DNA of 64,000 nucleotides from Streptomyces sp. TLI_105 (GTDB lineage Bacteria; Actinomycetota; Actinomycetes; Streptomycetales; Streptomycetaceae): NCBI RefSeq assembly GCF_900105415.1, contig NZ_FNSM01000001.1, positions 2,232,001 to 2,296,000 of the forward strand, read 5' to 3'. Shown piece by piece: positions 35,060 to 43,971 of this stretch (position 1 is its first letter; each line of letters starts with the position of its first letter). The notes under the pieces were generated by a model. It saw only the letters and a program-made list of their open reading frames with translations, ran no database searches and was not told where the DNA came from. The position numbers and the translations under genes were made by a program.

Positions 35060-35977
35060 TCATCGTACGCAGCCGGCGTCCACGTCGATGACCTCCTTGA
35101 CCAGTGTCTCCAGGACGTCCAGGTCCCGCGCCGTGCGCCCCGCCTCCCGCCGGTCGCCCGGGTAGGTGGGGTCGAGGACGACGGCCCGGGCGCCCAGGTC
35201 CTGGAGGAGTCCGAGGTCGTCGGCGATCTGCTCCCGGGTGCCCTCGCCGAGCAGCCGGCCCGGGCCCAGCGGCCGGGACGTGACCCGCAGCTTGATCCGG
35301 GGGCAGAGGTCGGGCACCGGCAGTTCCTGCTCCTCGGCGACCTGGCGGAGCGTGGGCAGTCCGACGCCGAGGAGCCAGTCGCCGGAGACGGAGGTGGGGT
35401 GCCAGGCGTCGCCGAGGCGGACGGCCCGGCGCAGCGCCCCGTAGCTGTGGCCGCCGACCCAGACGGGCGGTCCGGGGCGCTGCACGGGCAGCGGCCCGGT
35501 GTGGACCTCGCGGAAGGAGACGTGGGCGCCGTCGAAGGAGGCGACCTCGTCGGCCCAGCAGGCCTTGATGGCGGCGAGGTACTCGTCGCTGATGGCACCG
35601 CGCTTGCGGTACGGGACGTCGAGGACGGCGAACTCCCGGGCGGCCCAGCCGGCCGCCGCGCCGAACACCAGTCGGCCGTTGCTGAACCGGTCGATGTTGG
35701 CGGCGACGCGGGCGGTGTGCACGGGGTGCCGGTACGGGAGGATCGTCACCGTCGTGCCGAGTCCCACCGTCCTGGTGACGCCGGCGAGCCAGGCGAGGGT
35801 CGCGAAGGGGTCGTAGAACGGGGCGGGGAAGAGGTGCTGGACGTCCGGGGTGAGCGCGACGTGGTCGGAGACCATGGCGTAGTGGTAGCCCATCGCCTCG
35901 ATCCGCAGCGCCCAGTCGGCGAGGGCGTCGGGGGTGGCTTCGGGGCCGTAGTTGGGCAGATTGACGCCGAATTTCAT
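35060..35977 (-). CDS. LLM-class flavin-dependent oxidoreductase
   Basis: A 305-residue luciferase-like (F420- or FMN-dependent) oxidoreductase: opening MKFGVNLPNYG, the DHVAL loop, VGLGTTVTILPYRHPVHTAR and the late WVGGHSYGALRRA. By overall pattern it resembles F420-dependent mycobacterial-type members. The start ATG overlaps the MFS stop (ATGA), so the two are translationally coupled. The substrate is unknown; it may reduce or oxygenate a metabolite handled by the neighbouring exporter. Confidence 0.88.
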   Translation of the reverse strand: MKFGVNLPNYGPEATPDALADWALRIEAMGYHYAMVSDHVALTPDVQHLFPAPFYDPFATLAWLAGVTRTVGLGTTVTILPYRHPVHTARVAANIDRFSNGRLVFGAAAGWAAREFAVLDVPYRKRGAISDEYLAAIKACWADEVASFDGAHVSFREVHTGPLPVQRPGPPVWVGGHSYGALRRAVRLGDAWHPTSVSGDWLLGVGLPTLRQVAEEQELPVPDLCPRIKLRVTSRPLGPGRLLGEGTREQIADDLGLLQDLGARAVVLDPTYPGDRREAGRTARDLDVLETLVKEVIDVDAGCVR

Positions 35978-37305
35978 GAGGCGTTCCTTTCGGGGGCCCC
36001 GGCCGCGGGCGCGTCCGCGGCTCCGGCCCCGTGGGCGTGGTCCGGGACCTGCGGTCCGGTCCCGTGGGCGTGGTCCGAGACGTGCGGTCCGGTCCCGTGG
36101 GCGTGGTCCTGAAGGGGTGACCCAGTGACGCGCCGGGCCACCGCGAGGTGGAGGAGGACTCCCGCGAGCGCGACCGCGGCGGCCAGGAGCGGCAGCCGGC
36201 CGGCGTCGAGCCCGTGGGCGAGGGCGAGGCCGCCGAGCGCGGAGCCGACGGCGCCGCCGAGGTAGGTGGCGGAGCTGTTGAGGCCGACGGCGGCGGCGCC
36301 GCCCTCGCCGGAGCCTCCGGGGCCATCGGAGGCTCCGGTCCCGGAAGCCTCCCCCGCCAGGAGCCGGTGCTGCTGCGGGACGACGAAGGCCCAGCCGACC
36401 GCGCCCCAGACCAGCAGGGGCAGCAGGACGAGGCCGGGCACGGCGCCGGTCCACGGCAGCAGCGCCAGGGCGCCGCCGAGGATGCCGAGGAGCACGACGG
36501 CGAGGCGGGCGGGGCGTCCCGTCCGGTCGACGAGGGTGCCGGCGAGGAGGCTGCCGCAGACCCCGCCGATGCCCCAGACCCACAGGTACGGCACCGCGCT
36601 GCTCACGTCGGCGACGCGGCGCAGCACCGGTTCGAGGTAGGTGTAGAGCCCGAGGCTGGCCACGGTCTGGGTGAAGGTGACGGCGACGACCACGGCGACC
36701 CGGGGGCGGGCGAGGGCGCCGAGCCGGGCCCGCAGCGAGGGCGCGGCGGCTCCCCGCACGGGCGGCAGCGCCGTCGCGACGCCGAGCAGCGCGACCAGGC
36801 CGAGCCCGGTGATCAGCCACAGGGCGGCCCGCCAGCCGGAGGCGGCCGCGACGAGCAGCCCGAGCGGCACGCCGAGCACGGTGCCCGCGCTCATCCCGCC
36901 GAGGACCAGGCCGAGGGCGCGCCCGCGCCGCTCGGGTGGGACGAGCGCGACGGCCGCGGTGGCCGCCGCGGGGGTGAAGAGGCCGGCTCCGGCGCCGGCG
37001 AGGGCGCGGGTGCCGAGGAGGGCGGCGTACGAACCGGCGAGCGCCGTACCGGTGTTGGCGAGGACGAAGACGACGAGTGCGGTGACGAGGACCGTGCGGG
37101 TGCCCCAACGGGCGAGGACGGCCGAGAGGAGCGGCGCGGCCAGCGCGTAGCAGAGGGTGAAGGCGGTGACGGACTGGCCCGCGAGGGAGACGGAGACGCC
37201 CAGGTCGGCGCCCATGTCCGGGAGCAGTCCGGCCATCGCGTAGGCGTCGGTCCCCATGGCGAAGGAACCGAGTGCGAGCAGGCCCACCGCGCGCGTGCCT
37301 CCCAT
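35974..37305 (-). CDS. MFS exporter with His-rich C-terminal tail
   Basis: A 443-residue major facilitator of the DHA1/AraJ type with 12 predicted membrane segments (GSFAMGTDAYAMAGLLPDMG at the start). The cytoplasmic C-terminus carries an 11-residue repeat beginning DHAHG, present about 2.5 times, which gives a histidine-rich tail possibly able to bind metal. ATG 37305 has AAGGGGG just upstream. It is coupled to the LLM oxidoreductase gene and divergent from the glutamyl-tRNA synthetase gene. Confidence 0.88.
   Translation of the reverse strand: MGGTRAVGLLALGSFAMGTDAYAMAGLLPDMGADLGVSVSLAGQSVTAFTLCYALAAPLLSAVLARWGTRTVLVTALVVFVLANTGTALAGSYAALLGTRALAGAGAGLFTPAAATAAVALVPPERRGRALGLVLGGMSAGTVLGVPLGLLVAAASGWRAALWLITGLGLVALLGVATALPPVRGAAAPSLRARLGALARPRVAVVVAVTFTQTVASLGLYTYLEPVLRRVADVSSAVPYLWVWGIGGVCGSLLAGTLVDRTGRPARLAVVLLGILGGALALLPWTGAVPGLVLLPLLVWGAVGWAFVVPQQHRLLAGEASGTGASDGPGGSGEGGAAAVGLNSSATYLGGAVGSALGGLALAHGLDAGRLPLLAAAVALAGVLLHLAVARRVTGSPLQDHAHGTGPHVSDHAHGTGPQVPDHAHGAGAADAPAAGAPERNAS
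36028..36110. repeat. 33-bp tandem repeat encoding His-rich tail
   Basis: Two full 33-base units (36028-36060 and 36061-36093) and half of a third encode the DHAHG-containing repeats at the end of the MFS protein. The unit is a multiple of three, so expansion keeps the reading frame. Confidence 0.88.
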
Positions 37306-37495
37306 CACACCCCCTTGTGGTCGTCGTCGGGAACGGTCCTCGTACGGAAGCGGTTCGCGTACGGAGCGGTCCTCGGGACGCTACTGACCGGGCATCCCTC
37401 CCGCAGCCCACAACGCCGAAGAGGGTTCGGAGTTCCGCAGCCTCCGGCCCTCGCTCCGCTCGGATCGGCCGGTCACCGGCCTACGGTGGATCTCT

Positions 37496-37523
37496 CCAGG
37501 AACCCTGGTTCTCCAGGAGGGAG
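37496..37523 (+). promoter_or_regulatory. Alternating hairpin over the gltX-like ribosome site
   Basis: Three five-base blocks follow each other: CCAGG, CCTGG, CCAGG, the last running into the GGAGGG ribosome site of the glutamyl-tRNA synthetase gene. The middle block can pair with either flank. Pairing with the second would mask the ribosome site; pairing with the first would free it. This is a candidate translational switch; stems are short, so it may also be chance. Confidence 0.4.
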
Positions 37524-37529
37524 TCCACC

Positions 37530-39164
37530 GTGCTCGACCTGTCCGTCATCAACGCGATGTTCCCGCCCGATCTCCCGGAACCGGCCGACTGGGAGCGGCG
37601 GTTCGGGCCGCGCGCCCTGCCGGACGGCGCCGAGGTCACGCGCTTCGCCCCGAGCCCCACCGGACACCTGCACATCGGCGGCCTCTACACGGCGGCCGTG
37701 GCCCGGGCGCTCGCCCGTCAGTCGGGCGGGGTGCACGTGCTGCGCGTCGAGGACACCGACCGGTCCCGGCAGGTGGCGGGCGCCGCGGAGGAGTTCTCCC
37801 GGCTGCTCGGCGCCTTCGGCCTCGCCCCGGACGAGGGGGGCGCCGCCGGGGGCGGGGCGTGGGGACCGTACCTCCAGTCGGAGCGCCGGGACATCTACCT
37901 CAGCCATGTGCGGGACCTTCTTCGCCGCGACCGCGCCTATCCCTGCTTCTGCGGCAAGGACCTCCTCGCGCGGAGCGCGGAGGAGCAGCGCGCGGGCCGC
38001 TCCCCGCTGGGCTACTACGGGCGGTGGGCGCCGTGCCGGACGCTGGCGCCGGAGGAGGCGGCGCGGCGGCTCGCGGCCGGCGAGCCGTACGTGGTGCGGT
38101 TCCGCTGCCCGTACGAGTTCCCCGGCCGGGTCCGGTTCACGGACCGCATCCGGGCCTCCGTCACCATGCAGGACAACGGCAACGACATCGTCCTCCTGAA
38201 GTCCTCCGGGGAGGAACTGCCGCTGCCGACCTACCACTTCGCGCACGTCGTGGACGACCATCTGATGCGGGTGACGCTGGTGGTGCGCGGTGAGGAGTGG
38301 CTCTCCTCGACCCCGGTCCATCTGCAGCTGCACACGGCGCTAGGGTTCGAGCCGCCCACGTACGCGCACCTCGCCCCGCTCATGAAGGCGGAGGGGCCCT
38401 CGCGCCGCAAGCTCAGCAAGCGCAAGGACCCCGAGGCGTCGGTGGACTACTACCTCTCCGCCGGTTATCCGCCCGCCGCGGTCCAGCACTATCTGCGGGG
38501 CCTGGCCAACATCCGGCTGATGGACGTGCCCACCGCCGAGGCGCTCGCCGCCGACGTCCGGCTGGACGGCATGCGCCCCTCGGGTCCGCTGCTCGACCTG
38601 CCCAAACTGCACTCCCTGAGCCGCGAGTTCATCGCCTCGCTCACCCCTCGGGAGCTGTACGCGCAGCTGCTCGCCTGGGCGCGGGAGTACGACCCCGAGC
38701 TCGCCTCCGTCCTCGCCCGCCACGAGGACCTCGCCCTGGCGGCCGTGGCCACGGGCCGGCCGGAGGGCGCGCCCGCCCGCAAGGACCTGGAGCGCTGGTC
38801 GTGCTTCCGCGACCGGTACGGCTTCTTCTTCGCGGAGCTCTTCGGGCCGGCGCCGACGCCCGGGGACGACCGCTACGGCGGCCTCGCCCCGGACCTCGTG
38901 CGGCGGATCGCCGCCGACTTCGCCGCCGTCTCCCCCGACGAGTGGTTCGCGAAGCTCGGGGAGATCGCCGTGCGGCACGGCTTCGCCCCGGACACGGCCT
39001 CCTGGCGCCGGGACCCGGACCGCTGGGCGGGACCGCCGAGGACGGTCGCGAACGTGGTCCGGGTCGCGCTGACGGGCGCCACCCGCAGCCCGGACCTCTT
39101 CGCCGTGGCCCGCGCCCTGGGCCGGGACGAGGTGGTGCGCCGCCTCACCGCCGTGGCGGGGTGA
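37530..39164 (+). CDS. Atypical glutamyl-tRNA synthetase
   Basis: A 544-residue class I tRNA synthetase. It shows the ATP site FAPSPTGHLHIGGLY (HIGH motif), the catalytic loop KLSKRKDPEAS (KMSKS motif) and a cysteine cluster (YPCFCGK ... YYGRWAPC) that may bind zinc. It is about 50 residues longer than usual actinobacterial GltX, and its N-terminus (LPDGAEVTRFAPSPTGHLHI after a PEPADWERRFG lead) is reminiscent of the about 550-residue enzyme of clostridia. That points to a second, acquired GluRS, possibly supplying Glu-tRNA to the nearby HemA or giving resistance to a GluRS inhibitor. The start GTG 37530 is set by GGAGGG six bases upstream. Confidence 0.88.
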   Translation: MLDLSVINAMFPPDLPEPADWERRFGPRALPDGAEVTRFAPSPTGHLHIGGLYTAAVARALARQSGGVHVLRVEDTDRSRQVAGAAEEFSRLLGAFGLAPDEGGAAGGGAWGPYLQSERRDIYLSHVRDLLRRDRAYPCFCGKDLLARSAEEQRAGRSPLGYYGRWAPCRTLAPEEAARRLAAGEPYVVRFRCPYEFPGRVRFTDRIRASVTMQDNGNDIVLLKSSGEELPLPTYHFAHVVDDHLMRVTLVVRGEEWLSSTPVHLQLHTALGFEPPTYAHLAPLMKAEGPSRRKLSKRKDPEASVDYYLSAGYPPAAVQHYLRGLANIRLMDVPTAEALAADVRLDGMRPSGPLLDLPKLHSLSREFIASLTPRELYAQLLAWAREYDPELASVLARHEDLALAAVATGRPEGAPARKDLERWSCFRDRYGFFFAELFGPAPTPGDDRYGGLAPDLVRRIAADFAAVSPDEWFAKLGEIAVRHGFAPDTASWRRDPDRWAGPPRTVANVVRVALTGATRSPDLFAVARALGRDEVVRRLTAVAG

Positions 39165-39182
39165 GGCGGCGGGCGGCGCCGG

Positions 39183-40559
39183 CTACTCCAGCGGCAGGCT
39201 CCGGGCCGAGGCGCGGACGCCCGGGGCGGTCGGCACCGGCGCCCTGAGGAGGCCCTTGTCGCTGGAGCTCGCGGGCGCGTCCGCCCCGACCGGGGTCGTG
39301 GTCATGGGGCGGTCGGCGGCGCAGCGCTGCTTCTCGGCCTCGGACATGGGCCCGGTGCGCTGGAGCAGCCGGTCGGGGACGGCGCGGGAGGGCCCGTCGA
39401 CGACGGCGTGCAGCCGGTAGTCGTCCTTCTTGCTGACGAACCAGCCCTCGACCCGTTCGCGGCTCGGCTGCATCTCGACCCAGCTGACCTCGCCGGGCTG
39501 GATCCGCTCCACGACGGTCCGCTGGTCGCTGCTGAACCACTGCCAGGGCCGCTGCCAGCCCTTCTCGTACGCCTGGGAGAACTGTCCGGCCATCGGCCGT
39601 TCCTCGATCCGCTTCTCGTCCTCCGTCCGGTCGCCGCTGGTGGGCAGCCGGGCCACCTCGGGGAGTGGGAGGCCGGCGTCGGCGTACGTCTGGGAGATGC
39701 TGTCGTGGCTGCGCTCGGAGTACGAGAGGACGCGGCTGTGCTCCAGGGTGTTGCGGGTGCAGTTGACGTAGGCCTCGCCGACGACGCGCGCCCGGTCGTA
39801 GTAGCGGAAGGAGGTCCGGGTGTCGGGCCGGAACACGCAGGCGTTCTCGCCGTTGCAGGCGGCGGCCGCGTTGTGGAGGCTGCTCTCCCGTTCGTTGCCC
39901 TTGTACGCCTCCGAGGTGCCGAGGCGCGTCTTGTCGACGGTCTTGTCGACGGCGGGCGGCACCTCGACCGCCCGGATGCGGGCGACCATCGGGGAACAGG
40001 TCACGTGGGTGCGGGAGTCGGTGACCCGTGAGGTGAAGGTGAGCACCGGCTCGTTCTCGCCGGCGGTGAACACGTAGGCGCGGCCTGTCCAGCGGCCCTT
40101 GCCAGGCGTCCCCTTGGCCCGGTCGGGGTCTCCGGCGGTGGTGACCTCCTGGACCGGGCCGCCGGAGCCGGAGACCGCGTACGGCTGACCGTCGACGACC
40201 TGTTCGCCGGTGCACTCCTTGGAGACGGCGGGGCTGTCCTCGTAGGTCACGGTGACCCTGGCCCCCGCGCGGACCCCGCGGAGCCGCTGGCGGAGGGTGT
40301 TGCCGTCCTTCTGGAGGGCGACGCCGTGGGAGGCGTCGGTGCGGCCCGAGGCGGTGGGCGAGTAGCGCTGGTTGAGGCCGGTCCAGAAGTCGATGCCGAC
40401 GGTGGTGGGGCCGTCGCCCCTCATGACGGGGTCGGCGAAGTCGCCGTTGAGGACGGGGACGGTCTGCTCGGCGGGGGCGGCCGAGGCGAGGGGTGTGACG
40501 GGCATCAGGAGTCCGGCGGCGCCGAGGACGGCGAGGGCCGGGAGCGTGGTGCGGTTCAT
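39183..40559 (-). CDS. Secreted protein with AC[VT]FR-NCT domain
   Basis: A 458-residue exported protein: signal peptide ending ASA at about residue 27, then a beta-rich segment (VLNGDFADPV onward) resembling carbohydrate-binding-like jelly-roll starts, then a domain with ACVFRPDTRTSFRYYDRARV and AYVNCTRNTLEHSRVLSYSE. The latter motif recurs in the 320-residue neighbour downstream, so the two are related in part. The function is not recognised. It lies in a same-strand run of three secreted-protein genes. The ATG follows GGGAGGAG. Confidence 0.7.
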   Translation of the reverse strand: MNRTTLPALAVLGAAGLLMPVTPLASAAPAEQTVPVLNGDFADPVMRGDGPTTVGIDFWTGLNQRYSPTASGRTDASHGVALQKDGNTLRQRLRGVRAGARVTVTYEDSPAVSKECTGEQVVDGQPYAVSGSGGPVQEVTTAGDPDRAKGTPGKGRWTGRAYVFTAGENEPVLTFTSRVTDSRTHVTCSPMVARIRAVEVPPAVDKTVDKTRLGTSEAYKGNERESSLHNAAAACNGENACVFRPDTRTSFRYYDRARVVGEAYVNCTRNTLEHSRVLSYSERSHDSISQTYADAGLPLPEVARLPTSGDRTEDEKRIEERPMAGQFSQAYEKGWQRPWQWFSSDQRTVVERIQPGEVSWVEMQPSRERVEGWFVSKKDDYRLHAVVDGPSRAVPDRLLQRTGPMSEAEKQRCAADRPMTTTPVGADAPASSSDKGLLRAPVPTAPGVRASARSLPLE

Positions 40560-40577
40560 GGGGGTTCTCCTCCCGGG

Positions 40578-41540
40578 TCAGGAAGCGTCGGCGGGCAGGA
40601 CGACGACGCTCTTCGGCTCGGCGCCCGCGGGCACCGCACGCGCGGCGGGGACCTCGGCGGCGGAGACCGGACCGGGTCCGGGAGCGGGCGCGGGGCCGGG
40701 TCCGGGCGCCGGGGTGGGCGCGGTGTTCCCGGTGGGCCGCGTGCCGCCGCAGACTCCGGCGGGCGCGGCGTACGTCTGGGCGATGAACGTGCTGCTGGTG
40801 ACCATCGAGGGGCTGTCCACGACGATGCCGATGATCCGTTGCCCGGTCTTGGCTACGAGGCTGCCGGCCACCCGCCGCATGGCGGCGTTCGCGCCGAAGA
40901 CGAGCATGTCGTGCGCGTGGACGGTGGTCTTGTAGACGGTCTCCTCGCTGGCCTCCACCGTCCAGGACTTGGAGTACGTGGCCTTGAACGCGGCCTCGAA
41001 GGCGAGGCGCGCGGTCATCGAGCCGGACGCCGTCGCACCCCCGGACACGGTGGTCTTGTTGCCCATGGACGAGGTGGGGCCCTTGTCGAGCTGGGGCGTC
41101 TTGTGTTCCATGGCGGTCTCGTTGGCGAGACTGCCGGTCACCTGACCGGTGGCCCCGACGGTGCCCTCGGCGGTGATCGTCCCGGAGATCTCGCCGCCGA
41201 TGTTGTCGGTGGTGCCCGTCTTCAGGGTGACGGTCCGCTCGACGGCCATGTCGCTCTGGGTGCAGTTGATCACCGCGTTGCCGAGCGACTTCACCGTGGT
41301 GACGTACTCGCGGCTCAGCTTGGGGTCGATCCGGAAGGTGCAGGCGGAGCGCTCGGTCCGGCAGTGCTTGAGGACGTCGTCGACCTTGGCCGGGCGCCCG
41401 TCGGCGGTGAGGGCGCGGGGTACGGGGGTTTCGCCCGGCCCCTCCTCGGCGGCGGCGGGCGTCGCGAGGGAGGCGGCGGCGAGGCCGAGGAGGACGGAGA
41501 GGGCGGGCAGCAGGGCGGCGCGGCGAGTGCACGCGGGCAT
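40578..41540 (-). CDS. Secreted protein, possible aerolysin/ETX-MTX2-like fold
   Basis: A 320-residue exported protein with signal peptide (cleavage near ATPAAA, about residue 30). The domain shares ACTFRIDPKLSREYVTTVKS and NAVINCTQ with the 458-residue neighbour. The middle is a long Ser/Thr-rich alternating beta pattern (SMTARLAFEAAFKATYSKSW, then SEETVYKTTVHAHDMLVFG), the look of aerolysin/ETX-MTX2 beta-pore proteins. This resemblance is by eye and unproven. The C-terminus is a Pro/Gly/Ala linker repeat followed by a short tail. Confidence 0.65.
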   Translation of the reverse strand: MPACTRRAALLPALSVLLGLAAASLATPAAAEEGPGETPVPRALTADGRPAKVDDVLKHCRTERSACTFRIDPKLSREYVTTVKSLGNAVINCTQSDMAVERTVTLKTGTTDNIGGEISGTITAEGTVGATGQVTGSLANETAMEHKTPQLDKGPTSSMGNKTTVSGGATASGSMTARLAFEAAFKATYSKSWTVEASEETVYKTTVHAHDMLVFGANAAMRRVAGSLVAKTGQRIIGIVVDSPSMVTSSTFIAQTYAAPAGVCGGTRPTGNTAPTPAPGPGPAPAPGPGPVSAAEVPAARAVPAGAEPKSVVVLPADAS

Positions 41541-41594
41541 GACGGAGGTTCCCTTCGGGACGGATGGGAGCGGGGACGTGGCGCGGGGTGCGGC

Positions 41595-42080
41595 TCAGCC
41601 GCCGAGGAGCCCGCAGAGCTGGTCGACCGGGAAGGGGGACTGCCCCGGGTCGGTGGAGCCCTGCGGCAGCGAGCCGGGGAAGGACTCGCAGGTCGAGGTG
41701 ACGGCGTCGGCGGCGTTGTCCGTCGGCGCGGTCTCGTTCTTCTTGATGGTGTCCTTCATGTCACCGAGGTCCTGCTCCTCGGCGGCACCCTTGCCGCCGG
41801 TCAGCTTGCCCATGCAGGAGGACGAGCCGGGCGGGCACTCCTTGAGCTTCTCCTCGGCCGCCTTGATGTCCTTGTCGGCCTTGGCGGCCGCCTCCTGGTT
41901 CTTCTTCTGCTGTTCCTCGATCTTCTTGGCCTGATCGGCGTTGTGCTCCTTGTCCTGACAGGCCTGGTCGTCGGGCTTGCACTCCTCGGCGTACGCGGCG
42001 GGGGCCAGGGGCAGGCCGAGTGCGGCGGCGAGGACGGCGGCGGTCAGCACACGACGTGCCGATGCCATGCGTGCGGGCAT
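41595..42080 (-). CDS. Small secreted Cys-rich coiled-coil protein
   Basis: A 161-residue exported protein: signal peptide ending AYA at about residue 30, a paired-Cys stretch ECKPDDQACQDKEH, a charged coiled coil (KKIEEQQKKNQEAAAKADKD) and four further cysteines. I do not recognise the family. The cysteines could form disulfides outside the cell. It leads the leftward run of three secreted-protein genes. AAGGGAG lies six bases before the ATG. Confidence 0.75.
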   Translation of the reverse strand: MPARMASARRVLTAAVLAAALGLPLAPAAYAEECKPDDQACQDKEHNADQAKKIEEQQKKNQEAAAKADKDIKAAEEKLKECPPGSSSCMGKLTGGKGAAEEQDLGDMKDTIKKNETAPTDNAADAVTSTCESFPGSLPQGSTDPGQSPFPVDQLCGLLGG

Positions 42081-42748
42081 GCGAACTCCCTTGGGACAGG
42101 GGTGAGTTGGATGGCTCGGATGGGGACGCCAGGGGCGGACAGGGGACTGTCCTCAAGATCACCGAGCGCGCTCCGACGCTAGCCGCCGTCGCCTCGGCGC
42201 CCCGGCAGGACACACGGTGCGGCGCGCGCCGACGGGCCCGCTCACCGCTTCGGCGGAGCGCACTCGGGGAGGCCGCCAGGGGCGGGGCCCGGGCCCGTCG
42301 CAAGCCGCCTCGCGGGCCCGTCGCTCCACCCGTTCGCAGGGAATCCGGGGCGCCGGTGAGAGGGCGGTCCGCCGTACGGGGCGGGGACCCTCACTCCCCC
42401 GGGCGCCGCCGTTCGGCGGCCCGCCGACAGCGGCCCCGAGGGGTCCCGCGCGGCGCGGCCGGAAGGCGTACGCGCCCCCGGCATCACGTCCCCGAACGGG
42501 CGTCCGTCAGACGGGTGTTTCAGCGATTCCGGCTCGCCCCGGTGATCGTTTTCGGTCAGTCTGCTCCTGTGCCCGACGGCCCGTCCCGGTCGTCGCACCC
42601 GGCCGTGGGCGCCCCATGCCCAAGGGCCCGGCACGGCCTGTCCGCATGACCCGCGCCCGGCCCGCGCACGCCTCCGCCTTCCCCGGCGGAGCCATCGGCC
42701 GACCGGGCGCAGCGCTCCCGTATGTCCCCATCGAAGGAGAGCAGAGCC
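42081..42748. other. Divergent intergenic region
   Basis: About 670 bases lie between the leftward secreted-protein genes and the rightward RCC1 genes. Frames exist on both strands but are of shadow quality, with no ribosome site or recognisable protein. It presumably carries promoters for both sets. I see no clear operator. Confidence 0.5.
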
Positions 42749-43957
42749 ATGTCCCGTACACGCCGCAGTCCCCTGCGTACCCGCTTCCGAGGCCTGGCCG
42801 TCCTCACGGCCGCGACCCTCGCCGCCGTACCGACCACCCTCGCGAGCGCCAACGAGGGCAATCCGACCGTGCTGAGCTGGGGCGCGGGCCGCACCGGCCA
42901 GCTCGGCAACGGCACCCTGGCCGACAGCCTCAGCCCGACCTCGGTCACCAGCCTCTTCCGCGGCGACGTCGACCAGGTGTCGGCCGGTGGCACGTCCTCG
43001 GCCGACTCGTTCGCCCTCGCCCGGACCGACAAGACGGTCAAGTCCTGGGGCCACAACTCCTCCGGCCAGCTCGGCAACGGCGGCAACACCAATCAGACCG
43101 TGCCCACCACCGTCCCGCGCCTGACCAACATCAAGGACATCGCCGCCGGCGGGAAGCACGCCCTGGCCCTCGACACGAGCGGCCAGGTCTACTCCTGGGG
43201 CGACAACGCCTACGGCCAGCTCGGCAACAACCGCACCGGCGACAGCCGTACGGTCCCCGACCGCGTCCAGGGCATGCCGAAGGTGAAGCAGATCTCGGCG
43301 GGCTGCGACTTCAGCCTCGCCCTCCTGGAGAACGGCAAGGTGTACGCGTGGGGCCGCGGCATCCACGGCCAGCTGGGCAACGGCTCCCGCGCCACCAGCT
43401 CCGTGCCCCGGCAGGTCACGGGCCTGGAGAACATCGTGGAGATCGACGCCGGCTGCCACCACGCCCTCGCGCTGACCGCCGACGACACGGTCAAGTCCTG
43501 GGGCTACAACCTGTACGGCCAGCTCGGCAACTCCTCCACCAAGTCCGCCACGCTCCCCGTCGACGTCGACTGGCTGGAGGGCGTCTCGGACATCGAGGCG
43601 GGCGCCTTCCACAACTACGCCAAGACGAGCGACAGCCACGTCTGGGGCTGGGGCAACAACCAGTACGGCCAGCTCCTCGAGGGCGACGAGGCCTTCGGCG
43701 ACAACGTCTCCCGCACCAACCGCACCGCCCCCGTCGAGATCCCGCGCCTCGAGGGCGTCCAGCACCTCGCGGCGGGCGCCCGGCACGGCGTCGCGGTCAC
43801 GGCGGACGACGTCTTCACCTGGGGCCACAACGGCGAGGGCCAGCTCGGCAACGGCACGACGGTCGCGCGCTTCGAGTCGGTGAAGATCCTCAACGAGGGC
43901 TCGGCGATCAAGGCGGTGGCCGTGTCGCTGGGCGGCAACACGACGTACGCGTACTGA
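42749..43957 (+). CDS. Secreted RCC1-repeat propeller 1
   Basis: A 402-residue exported protein: signal peptide (RFRGLAVLTAATLAAVPTTL region), then seven RCC1-type repeats of about 50 residues, each with the core WGxNxxGQLGNG. Seven repeats close a seven-bladed propeller. It ends in TTYAY. RCC1-repeat proteins bind partners; bacterial exported ones are largely uncharacterised. It starts a rightward run of three such genes. ATG 42749 follows AAGGAG by nine bases; ATG 42722 is in frame but has no site. Confidence 0.87.
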   Translation: MSRTRRSPLRTRFRGLAVLTAATLAAVPTTLASANEGNPTVLSWGAGRTGQLGNGTLADSLSPTSVTSLFRGDVDQVSAGGTSSADSFALARTDKTVKSWGHNSSGQLGNGGNTNQTVPTTVPRLTNIKDIAAGGKHALALDTSGQVYSWGDNAYGQLGNNRTGDSRTVPDRVQGMPKVKQISAGCDFSLALLENGKVYAWGRGIHGQLGNGSRATSSVPRQVTGLENIVEIDAGCHHALALTADDTVKSWGYNLYGQLGNSSTKSATLPVDVDWLEGVSDIEAGAFHNYAKTSDSHVWGWGNNQYGQLLEGDEAFGDNVSRTNRTAPVEIPRLEGVQHLAAGARHGVAVTADDVFTWGHNGEGQLGNGTTVARFESVKILNEGSAIKAVAVSLGGNTTYAY

Positions 43958-43971
43958 GGCCGGTGAACGGC

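Noticed and set aside
14377..39164. Link between the TTC loop of the tRNA-like element and the Glu-tRNA needed by HemA
   Set aside because: The element lacks T33, has a Pro-like C1-G72 end, and lies in a different island 8 kb from hemL; the coincidence of TTC as a Glu anticodon is too weak.
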